Part shown: piece by piece, positions 1 to 7,034 of the stretch | Numbering within the stretch: the first letter of the stretch is position 1 | Layout of the letters: each line of letters starts with the position of its first letter | Origin: an uncultured Chlorobiaceae bacterium | GTDB taxonomy: Bacteria > Bacteroidota > Chlorobiia > Chlorobiales > Chlorobiaceae | Assembly: GCA_903874585.1 (NCBI GenBank) | Contig: CAIQSY010000182.1 | Coordinates: 1 to 12,964, forward strand | DNA: 12,964 nt | Direction of reading: 5' to 3' | The notes under the pieces: model-generated | The model's database searches: none | Seen by the model: only the letters and a program-made list of their open reading frames with translations | Told to the model about the DNA's origin: nothing | Made by a program: the position numbers and the translations under genes

Positions 1-1340
1 ACTGCACCAGTGTCCGTTATGGTGCCATTATCCCATTTTGCAGCACTGACAACGTAATTACCATTGGTCAGCGGTACAATGGAATACGTTGCGTAATCAT
101 TGGTGGTTGAGCCGATAAGGCTGTTATTGGCGCTGATGATGCCTATCGAGCCATGAGCACCATCGCCCCAGGTGATTGCACCAACATCAGTGGTTGTGCC
201 ATTATCCCATTTTGGAGAAGCAATAACGTAATTTCCATTTTTCAGAATAGTTACCGTTGATGAGAGTCCATCTTGAGCAGTAGCACCAATAAGGCTGTTA
301 TCAGCGCTGATGATGCCAATCGAGCCATGAGCACCATCACCCCAGTTGATTGCACCAACATCGGTTGTTGTGCCACTATCCCAATTTGGAGAGATGACGA
401 CATAGTTTCCGTTTGAAAGTGCCACCACATTTGATGAAATTCCATCACCCGTTACTGAACCCACAAGGCTGTTGGCAGTACTGACCTGCCCGACGGTGCC
501 GGTCGTTCCATTGCCCCAAGTTACTGCACCTGCATCAACCACGGAGCCGTTATGCCATGATGGTGAGTTTATAACGTAATTGTCGTTACTGAGTGCAGTT
601 ACACCAGTGCCGACTTTATCATTTGCTTTAAGGCCGATCAGGCTGTTGGCTGCGTTGATGGTTCCGACAGCTTCTGCACTTCCATGAACCCACGTTGCCG
701 CACCAGCATTGGTAACAGAACCATTGTCCCAATTTGGTGACCCTATGACATAGTTTCCATTACTCAAGGCAGTGAGGAAAAGGCCGACGTTATCACCACT
801 TTTAGAACCAACAAGGCTGTTGGTATCGCTTATTGCTCCATTTGTGCCACCTAGCCCATTGCCCCAAGTGACAGCACCGGTATTAGTAGCTGATCCTTTA
901 TCCCAAAAGGAGGAAGAGACCACATAATTTCCGTTGGTCAGTGCTGTAACTCGTGATGACAATCCATCATTTGCAGTTGAGCCGACGAGGCTGTTTGCTG
1001 CGCTGATGACTCCCGCACTACCATGCAGACCATCGCCCCAAGTAGTGGCACCTGCATCCACAAGTGTGCCATTATCCCAGCTTGGTGACGAAACAACGTA
1101 ATGTCCGTTGGCAAGAGCAAGCACGCTTTTTAATGCACCATCATTCGCCGTGGAGCTGACCAGACTATTGGCATCAGAAACGCTTCCAGTCACACCGATA
1201 TTCCCATCAATCCATGTTACAGCACCCGCACCTGTCAAGCCGGCGTTTGACCACAGACGTGTTGAGGTAACGGCGTTGTTATTGCCGGTCAATGCCAGAA
1301 CAGTTTCACCAACTTGATCATTGGCTGAAGAACCGGTCAA
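1..1340 (-). repeat. Tandem 174-nt (58-residue) repeat array inside the adhesin gene
   Basis: The codon pair for Ser-Leu in the motif NSLVGS recurs at 117, 291, 465, 639, 813, 987 and 1161, exactly 174 nt apart each time, giving six full in-frame units. A further unit of 59 residues spans 1161-1338, a partial one reaches the left edge, and a degenerate one lies at about 1338-1510. Each unit reads roughly LVGSxANDGLSS, then VTALSNGNYVVSSP, WDNGTxTDxGA, VTWGDGxHGSxG and ISAANS. The fixed Trp, Gly and Asn positions suggest a beta-rich module, possibly propeller or stacked-sheet in type; that fold is an inference. The units nearest the left edge are much more alike than the inner ones. The array continues beyond the window, so total copy number is unknown. 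Confidence 0.92.
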
Positions 1341-3017
1341 TGTCGAAAGTAGTGTGCCATCCGTTTTGTAAAGCCTTACAGCACCGGCATCGATTGCAGC
1401 AAAATCGTCGAGTGGACTGGCAACGAGAATATTTCCATTGTTCAGTTCTACAACATTCCCTGATCCATGCTGATCACCAGCAGTAGGATTGGCATCAGTT
1501 AATGGAATGACGGAGAAAAGTGCAGAAGAGGTATTGTTGTCAATGGTGATATTTCGTGGATCAAGTAGTAACGTTCCGTTCGCGCCATTCGGAGCATTGA
1601 GTTCAACGCTTCCAGACATGCTGAGGTTCTCGTGACTTGATACCTCAACATTGCCACCGTTACCCCTGTTCATACCGCCTTTGGCCTCTATGAAACCAGC
1701 AAACATTGTCGATTGATCCGACCAGAGAACAATGGTGCCGCCATCTCCCTCATGCAGAGCATTGGCGCTCAGTCGGCTGCTTGCCGTAACGGTTGTTGCT
1801 GCTGCATTGGAGAGTGTTGCATCATTGCCCTGCCAGCCACCGCCCAGTAGAATGGTTCCACCTCCATGCGCACCATCCGCTGATATGTTTGCTCCGGCAA
1901 CCACTGTTTGTGGAGCTGTAACGGCAATTGTTCCACCTTTTGCCGCATCACCTTCAGCACGGAGTGTTCCAGAAAGGTAGAGTCCTTCGCCAGCCTCGAT
2001 GCGGATATCTCCACCAGCAGCCCCATTCGCAGATATCACACTTGTCGCAGTTTGTTCAATATGCTCTTTTGCGCGCAAGGTAATCGTTCCATTTCTTTCG
2101 GCATGGTCAGCACTCCAAGTGCCGGCATCAACAATGGTGTTCATTGTGGTGCTGATGGTTGTGGCTGCCAGCGAACCGGTATTCATAAGCGATCCGCCCT
2201 CAATTACAATCGATCCATCGCGCTCACTGATGCTGTTTGCACGCACAATACCACTATTATTGATTACAGAACCCAGCAAATCATTTGCCGCAGCAGCACT
2301 GATGATAACGTTACCATCAGTAGCTTCAAGAACACCGTTGTTTATTATCCGCTGATTATAAAAGCTCTTATCAACCTTGAGCGCCACAAGACCAGAGGCA
2401 TCAAGCTCAAGCAGCACAGACTCACCTCCAGCGAGAGCAACCGAACCCTTTTTTGCAAGAACAGTGCCATTATTGGTGATGTTCTTGCCCAGTAACGATA
2501 TAAAGTCACCACTCAGCGCACCCTCCTGCAACAGCACGCCTTGAGTGTTATGATTGGAAAAAGCATAACGTGTCGCCATAAAATCATCATCATTAATCGC
2601 CAATGTGGAGGCAACCAATCCGCCAACATTCACTTTTGAACCAGGTGCAAACATCATACCGTTCGGATTCACCAGAAAAACACGTCCATTGGCACTCAGC
2701 GAGCCAAAAATTGATGATGGATCATTGCCGATAACACGATTCAGCAACGTCGATTGCGCTGTTGGCTGAGCAATCGTAACCGCCTCACCCTTGCCGATAC
2801 CAAATGAGTTCCAGTTGATAATCGCACGATTACTCTCTTGACCAATCAGCATTGTTGCTGGTGATGGTGTACTGATTGTGGCATTTCCGGCAGCCACTTG
2901 TCCGTCGGTTGGCAATGCAAAAGTTCTATTTCCGGGAAGTAATGATTGTGTTACAACTGCCGCAATAATACATGAGTTCCTGGCATTGCTCCGAATAAGG
3001 CGATATGGAGTTTTCAT
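1..3017 (-). CDS. Giant filamentous-haemagglutinin-like (TPS) exoprotein, N-terminal 1005 residues, runs off window
   Basis: The minus strand is open without a stop from an ATG at 3017 to the left edge, so the C-terminus is missing. Residues 1-34 (MKTPYRLIRS start, hydrophobic stretch about 17-28, possible cleavage after FA at 34) look like an atypical signal peptide. Residues about 35-150 match the haemagglutination-activity/TPS secretion domain: an INWNSFGIGKGE segment near 67-78, then NPNGMMF at 117-123. Proteins with this domain cross the outer membrane through a TpsB/FhaC-type porin and act at the cell surface. Residues 150-490 are Gly/Asn/Thr-rich short beta motifs of beta-helix type, ending in LLLDPRNITIDN (483-494), common in such proteins. 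From about residue 505 on there are 58-residue repeats (separate entry). No clear Shine-Dalgarno precedes the ATG; it was chosen because it gives the signal peptide and TPS domain in the usual order. No TpsB partner lies in the window. Family assignment is firm; ligand and role (adhesion, aggregation, contact with a partner cell) are unknown. Confidence 0.88.
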   Translation of the reverse strand, partial: MKTPYRLIRSNARNSCIIAAVVTQSLLPGNRTFALPTDGQVAAGNATISTPSPATMLIGQESNRAIINWNSFGIGKGEAVTIAQPTAQSTLLNRVIGNDPSSIFGSLSANGRVFLVNPNGMMFAPGSKVNVGGLVASTLAINDDDFMATRYAFSNHNTQGVLLQEGALSGDFISLLGKNITNNGTVLAKKGSVALAGGESVLLELDASGLVALKVDKSFYNQRIINNGVLEATDGNVIISAAAANDLLGSVINNSGIVRANSISERDGSIVIEGGSLMNTGSLAATTISTTMNTIVDAGTWSADHAERNGTITLRAKEHIEQTATSVISANGAAGGDIRIEAGEGLYLSGTLRAEGDAAKGGTIAVTAPQTVVAGANISADGAHGGGTILLGGGWQGNDATLSNAAATTVTASSRLSANALHEGDGGTIVLWSDQSTMFAGFIEAKGGMNRGNGGNVEVSSHENLSMSGSVELNAPNGANGTLLLDPRNITIDNNTSSALFSVIPLTDANPTAGDQHGSGNVVELNNGNILVASPLDDFAAIDAGAVRLYKTDGTLLSTLTGSSANDQVGETVLALTGNNNAVTSTRLWSNAGLTGAGAVTWIDGNIGVTGSVSDANSLVSSTANDGALKSVLALANGHYVVSSPSWDNGTLVDAGATTWGDGLHGSAGVISAANSLVGSTANDGLSSRVTALTNGNYVVSSSFWDKGSATNTGAVTWGNGLGGTNGAISDTNSLVGSKSGDNVGLFLTALSNGNYVIGSPNWDNGSVTNAGAATWVHGSAEAVGTINAANSLIGLKANDKVGTGVTALSNDNYVINSPSWHNGSVVDAGAVTWGNGTTGTVGQVSTANSLVGSVTGDGISSNVVALSNGNYVVISPNWDSGTTTDVGAINWGDGAHGSIGIISADNSLIGATAQDGLSSTVTILKNGNYVIASPKWDNGTTTDVGAITWGDGAHGSIGIISANNSLIGSTTNDYATYSIVPLTNGNYVVSAAKWDNGTITDTGA

Positions 3018-3330
3018 TGCAATAATTGTTAAAATTGAGACATTATTTTTTTACAACGAGCAAAGATGCGTTATTTTTTTAATTTATTATTGTAAATTAT
3101 TCATAATAATAGTGTAATAGTGAAAATAAAAATGATGAATTTGGCTTTGCAAGGCAGCATTGATCTTGTATGGTATTGAAATTGTTAAGGTTTTTGTGAC
3201 TTGAAGGATGGAGAATTTTATGTAAAACTGTTGTGAATCAACAGCTTTTTAGGTGGTATGATTAATTTCGATATATTGACATAAAATGTTAACAATTGTG
3301 TAATGCTGGATAATTTCCCATTTTCATTTA
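3018..3330. other. AT-rich divergent intergenic region between adhesin and NDH-2 genes
   Basis: This 313-nt spacer has no credible gene. It is markedly AT-rich, with long A and T runs, and contains an AT-only inverted repeat (TTATTAT at 3084-3090 and ATAATAA at 3103-3109). The NDH-2 promoter is at its right end. No convincing sigma-70 promoter was found for the adhesin. The best pair on the minus strand (TTGTAA at 3056-3051 and TTTAAC at 3033-3028) would start transcription almost at the ATG, so it was not accepted. The adhesin may instead use another sigma factor, an activator or a leaderless-like transcript. Confidence 0.6.
3276..3304 (+). promoter_or_regulatory. Sigma-70-type promoter of the NDH-2 gene
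   Basis: A perfect -35 box TTGACA (3276-3281) is followed, after a 17-nt spacer, by TGTAAT (3299-3304), which matches the -10 consensus at five of six positions. Transcription would start near 3311, leaving a leader of about 20 nt before the ATG at 3331. Spacing, matches and position relative to the gene all agree, so this is the best-supported promoter in the window. Confidence 0.7.
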
Positions 3331-4695
3331 ATGAGGCATATCGTTATCGTCGGCGGTGGATTTGCAGGGCTCAATGCTGCTAAAGAGCTTGGCAACAGAA
3401 AAGAGGTTAAGGTTACTCTCATCGACAAAAATAATTTCCATCTTTTCCAGCCACTTCTTTATCAGGTTGCCATGGCGGCGCTTAATGCGGGTGAAATTGC
3501 CTATCCGCTCCGCATGATGCTTTCGAAGTATAAGAATGTGACCGTTTTCAAGGGAGTCGTTAAAACCGTCGATCCTTTGAAAAAGGTAGTCTATACGGAT
3601 TTTGGCGAAATTGAGTACGACAATCTCGTCATGACTTGTGGAACAAAGCATCACTATTTTGGTCATAATGAGTGGGAGGAGTTTGCTCCAGGTCTTAAAA
3701 CCATTGCCCAGGCTGCTGAAATCCGCAGAAGGGTGATGGATGCTTATGAAAATGCCGAACGATCTCAGAATCCTGAAGAGAAAAAGAGACTTCTTACGTT
3801 TGTCATTGTTGGTGGTGGTCCGACCGGTGTTGAGCTTGCTGGTTCAATCGGGGAGATGAGTCGTTATTACTTGTCAAAGTATTTTAAAAATATTGACCCC
3901 AAACAGATCAGGATTTTTATTGCTCAATCTGCCCCAACTCTTCTTCACACTTTTTCTCCAGAACTCTCGACCAAAGCTACCCGTGCCCTTAGCAAGCTGG
4001 GAGTCGAAGTCTTGACCTGCTGCAAGGTGACTAATATTGATGCTCATGGGGTGCAGATTGGCAGTGAGAGAATTGATGCGGGAACGGTGCTTTGGGCTGC
4101 AGGTGTCAGGGCTACAAGTATAGGGAAAACCATTGGTTTTGATACTGACCAGTCGGGTAGAATAATTGTTGCTGAAGATCTCAGTGTGCCAGCCTATCCT
4201 GATGTTTTTGTCGGAGGTGATCAGGCATGTTTCAGTCTGTATGATGGGAGCACACTTCCCGGTCTTGCTTCTGTTGCGCTTCAGGAAGGGCGTTCTATCG
4301 GCAGGAATATCTTGCTTGATATTCAGGGGAAACGCCGAAAACCTTTTGTTTACAACGACAAAGGGCAGATGGCGACCATTGGTAAAAACTCGGCAATTGC
4401 CGAACGGGGTAATGTAAAACTCTCAGGAATCCCAGCATGGATTATCTGGCTTGGGGTTCATATCTACTATCTCAGCAGCGTAAAACACCGTTTGTTTGTG
4501 CTCCTGCAGTGGGGATGGTCATACTTCACGTTTGGTCATGGTGCCCGTATTGTCAACAAAGAGTGGAGATTTTATCCCAATCTTCCTGAACCGGCAGAGC
4601 CTGCCGAAAAGGAGGAGCTGATCGCCGATAGTGCCTGTGTGTTTATGAATCAGAGTGAGGTGATAATCGGTAAAGATCTTTTTTCGAAGAGTTAG
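3331..4695 (+). CDS. ndh: Type II NADH dehydrogenase-like FAD oxidoreductase (NDH-2)
   Basis: This 454-residue protein has the two-dinucleotide-fold layout of NDH-2 enzymes, which pass electrons from NAD(P)H through FAD to membrane quinone without pumping protons. The FAD-binding glycine motif IVGGGFAGLNAA lies at residues 5-16, the family motif FQPLLYQVA at 39-47, the NAD-binding motif VIVGGGPTGVELAG at 158-171, and the second FAD contact VFVGGDQA at 292-299. ASVALQEG at 313-320 fits the quinone-site AxxAxQxG pattern. A hydrophobic, Trp/Tyr-rich stretch (about 368-400) is the usual C-terminal membrane-attachment segment. The last 40 residues are acidic and not conserved by eye. There is no strong Shine-Dalgarno; the start is set by the GGG motif position and the promoter about 20 nt upstream. 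It stands alone, divergent from the adhesin and convergent with aroC. The electron donor is not proven; related flavoproteins such as sulfide:quinone reductases share the fold, but their redox cysteines are not evident here. Confidence 0.88.
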   Translation: MRHIVIVGGGFAGLNAAKELGNRKEVKVTLIDKNNFHLFQPLLYQVAMAALNAGEIAYPLRMMLSKYKNVTVFKGVVKTVDPLKKVVYTDFGEIEYDNLVMTCGTKHHYFGHNEWEEFAPGLKTIAQAAEIRRRVMDAYENAERSQNPEEKKRLLTFVIVGGGPTGVELAGSIGEMSRYYLSKYFKNIDPKQIRIFIAQSAPTLLHTFSPELSTKATRALSKLGVEVLTCCKVTNIDAHGVQIGSERIDAGTVLWAAGVRATSIGKTIGFDTDQSGRIIVAEDLSVPAYPDVFVGGDQACFSLYDGSTLPGLASVALQEGRSIGRNILLDIQGKRRKPFVYNDKGQMATIGKNSAIAERGNVKLSGIPAWIIWLGVHIYYLSSVKHRLFVLLQWGWSYFTFGHGARIVNKEWRFYPNLPEPAEPAEKEELIADSACVFMNQSEVIIGKDLFSKS

Positions 4696-4698
4696 ATG

Positions 4699-5892
4699 TC
4701 AAGGGCAAAACGAGGTACGGATACTTTCCCTGTAGAGATCGAACCTTTGACGGATTTCATGAAGGTGGTCACCTCCGAGCTTTTCGAGCAGCGCATTGGC
4801 GATTACGGGAGCGACAACGGCTTCAGCGACAACGCCAGCGGCGGGAACGGCACAGGTGTCGCTGCGCTCAAAGCGCGATGGAGTTGGCTTCAGCGTCTCC
4901 ATATTAAATGATTGCAGTGGAGTGACTAACGAAGAGATGGGCTTCATGGCTGCGCGGAGGTGAATCGTCTGTCCACTCGACATACTCCCTTCAAGACCGC
5001 CTGCGCGGTTGGTGTTGCGCACAACGCCTTCGTGCGCGGAGAGATGGAATTCGTCGTGAACTTGCGAGCCTGATTTTCGTGCATTTTCAAAGGCAGTTCC
5101 TATTTCAACGCCCTTGATTGCCTGAATGGAGAGAATTGCCGAGGCCAGTGCTGCGTCAAGACGCCGGTCGTGCTGGACATAGCTTCCGAATCCAACAGGA
5201 ACTCCGGTGATAAATATTTCAATGATGCCACCGAGGGTATCGCCAGCTTTTTTAGCATGGTCAATAGCAGCAATTGCTTCGTTTTCAGCCGCATTCGTGA
5301 GCATACGCACTGCTGAAAGGTCGGCATGTCGCGAAAGGGTTTCGGCACCTTGGTTGAGAAGCTCGTGAAGTTGAACCTCTGAAGATGGCTCAGTAGTCGA
5401 ACCGATCGCTGATACGTAGCTGCCAATTTCAATACCAAGCTCTTTCAAAAAGATTTTTGCAAGTGTTCCGGCAGCAACTCGTGCAGCAGTCTCTCGTGCT
5501 GATGAACGCTCAATAACCGGACGGATATCGTCCAGACCGTACTTGATGCGACCAGCAAGATCAGCGTGTCCAGGTCTTGGAATGGTGATTTTAGCAATCT
5601 CTTCAGTCGGTTGCTCAAACTGTGACATGGTGGTTGTCCAGTTTGCCCAGTCGCGGTTTTTAATGACAAGCGTAATGGGCGATCCAATAGTTTTGCCAAA
5701 CCGAATGCCGGATAACACGTCAGCCTTATCAGTTTCAATTTTCATGCGTCCACCGCGTCCGTAGCCTTGCTGACGACGGGCTAACTCATAATTTATGGAC
5801 TCTTGGGTAATGGTCACGCCGGCAGGCATTCCTTCTACTATTGCCGACAGTGCCGGGCCGTGCGACTCACCAGCTGTGAAATATCGTATCAT
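4699..5892 (-). CDS. aroC: Chorismate synthase
   Basis: This 397-residue protein carries out the last shikimate-pathway step, the anti-1,4 elimination of phosphate from EPSP to chorismate, using reduced FMN. It opens with MIRYFTAGESHGPAL; His11 is the conserved catalytic/flavin-site histidine. RRQQGYGRGGRM (39-50) holds the conserved arginines. RPGHADLAG (106-114) supplies the second conserved His (109), and RSSARETAARVA (129-140) is the other signature. The C-terminal RSDTCAVPAAGVVAEAVVA block is also typical. Length fits the long form of about 390-400 residues. It lies 56 nt downstream of hemB on the same strand, but a terminator-like hairpin fills that gap, so it is expressed by read-through or from a promoter not recognised here. 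No Shine-Dalgarno is visible before the ATG. Its stop lies only 3 nt from that of the convergent NDH-2 gene. Confidence 0.97.
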   Translation of the reverse strand: MIRYFTAGESHGPALSAIVEGMPAGVTITQESINYELARRQQGYGRGGRMKIETDKADVLSGIRFGKTIGSPITLVIKNRDWANWTTTMSQFEQPTEEIAKITIPRPGHADLAGRIKYGLDDIRPVIERSSARETAARVAAGTLAKIFLKELGIEIGSYVSAIGSTTEPSSEVQLHELLNQGAETLSRHADLSAVRMLTNAAENEAIAAIDHAKKAGDTLGGIIEIFITGVPVGFGSYVQHDRRLDAALASAILSIQAIKGVEIGTAFENARKSGSQVHDEFHLSAHEGVVRNTNRAGGLEGSMSSGQTIHLRAAMKPISSLVTPLQSFNMETLKPTPSRFERSDTCAVPAAGVVAEAVVAPVIANALLEKLGGDHLHEIRQRFDLYRESIRTSFCP

Positions 5893-5900
5893 GGATGTGA

Positions 5901-5938
5901 GATAAAAGTGCCCGACTGCGAAATGATGCAGTCGGGCA
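5901..5938 (-). terminator. Intrinsic terminator/attenuator between hemB and aroC
   Basis: A perfect 11-bp inverted repeat (TGCCCGACTGC at 5909-5919 and GCAGTCGGGCA at 5928-5938) encloses an 8-nt loop. Read on the minus strand, the hairpin begins 11 nt after the hemB stop and is followed by CTTTTATC, a short U-tract. On the plus strand no T-run follows, so the element acts leftward. The U-tract ends only about 10 nt before the aroC ATG, so the hairpin could lower aroC expression or hide its initiation region. Confidence 0.75.
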
Positions 5939-5948
5939 TAATTGGTGC

Positions 5949-6935
5949 TTAACGAAGAATTCTTGCGGCCTCTTTTGCGTAGTAGGTAAAGATCAAGTCA
6001 CCACCAGCACGTTTCATGCAGAGCAGTGATTCCATCATCACGCGTTTTTCGTCAATCCAGCCACGCTGTGCAGCGGCTTTGACCATTGAGTATTCGCCGG
6101 AGACGTGGTAAATTGCTACAGGTACATCAAAGCGCTCTTTGGTACGATAAACGATGTCAAGATAGGCAAGTCCTGGTTTCACCATCACAATATCAGCGCC
6201 TTCCATAATGTCGAGTTCAATCTCTTTCATTGCCTCGTCAGTATTAGCAGGATTCATCTGGTAGGTAGTTTTGTCACCAAACTGTGGTGCTGAATGCAGT
6301 GCATCACGGAAAGGTCCATAGAAGCTGGAGGCATATTTTGCGGCATAAGAGAGAATGCCGACATCGGAGAATTCTGTATCGTCAAGCGCTTCACGGATAG
6401 CGCCAATACGACCATCCATCATGTCGCTTGGCGAAACAAAATCAGCACCTGAATTTGCGTGCGAAATCGCCATTTTGCACAACACTTCAACAGTTTCGTC
6501 ATTCAAAATAATGCCATCTCTTACCAAACCATCGTGACCAAATGGGGTAAATGGATCGAGCGCAACATCGGTCATAATGCAGAGATCTGGTACTTTTGCT
6601 TTTATGGCACGCAGTGCGTTCTGGATAATACCGTTCTCATTATAGGCTTCGCTGCCATCTTCGGTTTTCACCTCTGGAATACCAAAGAGGTCAATACACT
6701 GAATACCCATATCCCAAAGCTCCTGACACTCTTTAACAGCGTTGTCAATGGAGTAACGGAAGCTGCCGGGCATTGAGGTAACCTCCTCAACAACATTGGT
6801 TCCCGGGCATACAAACAGTGGATAAACAAGGTCATTAACGGTCAGCGTATTTTCCTGTACAAGGTTACGAATCGCTGCACTTTTGCGAAGTCTTCTTGGG
6901 CGTTGAACAATATTGAGTAAATCGAGCTGACTCAT
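5949..6935 (-). CDS. hemB: Delta-aminolevulinic acid dehydratase (porphobilinogen synthase)
   Basis: This 328-residue enzyme joins two 5-aminolevulinate molecules into porphobilinogen, the first common pyrrole of haem and chlorophyll synthesis. The family signature GADIVMVKPGLAY (246-258) contains the Schiff-base Lys253; the second active-site Lys is Lys200 in SYAAKYASSFYGPFRDA. The metal loop reads DVALDPFTPFGHDG (123-136). The three cysteines of the zinc-type loop are replaced by Ala, Asp and Asp, which puts this protein in the magnesium/aspartate-rich group known from plants and many phototrophs. Length is normal. The ATG at 6935 is the only sensible start; no strong Shine-Dalgarno is present. 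It lies 85 nt downstream of the decarboxylase operon on the same strand and upstream of aroC. In a green sulfur bacterium it would feed bacteriochlorophyll as well as haem and cobamide synthesis. Confidence 0.96.
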   Translation of the reverse strand: MSQLDLLNIVQRPRRLRKSAAIRNLVQENTLTVNDLVYPLFVCPGTNVVEEVTSMPGSFRYSIDNAVKECQELWDMGIQCIDLFGIPEVKTEDGSEAYNENGIIQNALRAIKAKVPDLCIMTDVALDPFTPFGHDGLVRDGIILNDETVEVLCKMAISHANSGADFVSPSDMMDGRIGAIREALDDTEFSDVGILSYAAKYASSFYGPFRDALHSAPQFGDKTTYQMNPANTDEAMKEIELDIMEGADIVMVKPGLAYLDIVYRTKERFDVPVAIYHVSGEYSMVKAAAQRGWIDEKRVMMESLLCMKRAGGDLIFTYYAKEAARILR

Positions 6936-6960
6936 AGTGGCAAAGCTAATTAAGAGTTGA

Positions 6961-7034
6961 AAAAGCCAAAAATACGAAAATCCATGAATATCGCGAAGGA
7001 TTTCACCTTACGATTCCTCCTCAGCGAAGGAATC
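6961..7034 (-). terminator. Possible weak terminator region downstream of the decarboxylase operon
   Basis: On the minus strand after the beta-subunit stop (7021) there are two small hairpins. One pairs 7012-7018 with 7028-7034 (GATTCCT/AGGAATC, 9-nt loop) and overlaps the stop codon. The other pairs 6978-6983 with 6998-7003 (AAATCC/GGATTT, 14-nt loop). T-rich sequence follows the second one (five T at 6972-6968, more T at 6964-6961). Both stems are weak, so termination here is uncertain and transcription may continue into hemB. Confidence 0.3.

Noticed and set aside
1..1340. Possible CRISPR or other non-coding repeat array
   Set aside because: The 174-nt period keeps the reading frame, has no short repeat/spacer structure, and encodes a regular 58-residue protein module.
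1908..2495. A 195-codon open frame on the plus strand
   Set aside because: It lies antisense to the beta-helix part of the adhesin. Its translation has no recognisable motif, while the minus frame reads as a coherent FHA-like protein throughout.
3028..3056. Minus-strand promoter TTGTAA / TTTAAC for the adhesin
   Set aside because: Each box matches only four of six bases, and transcription would begin practically at the start codon.
4696..4911. A short plus-strand open frame directly after the NDH-2 stop
   Set aside because: It is entirely antisense to the conserved aroC C-terminus and shows no protein features.
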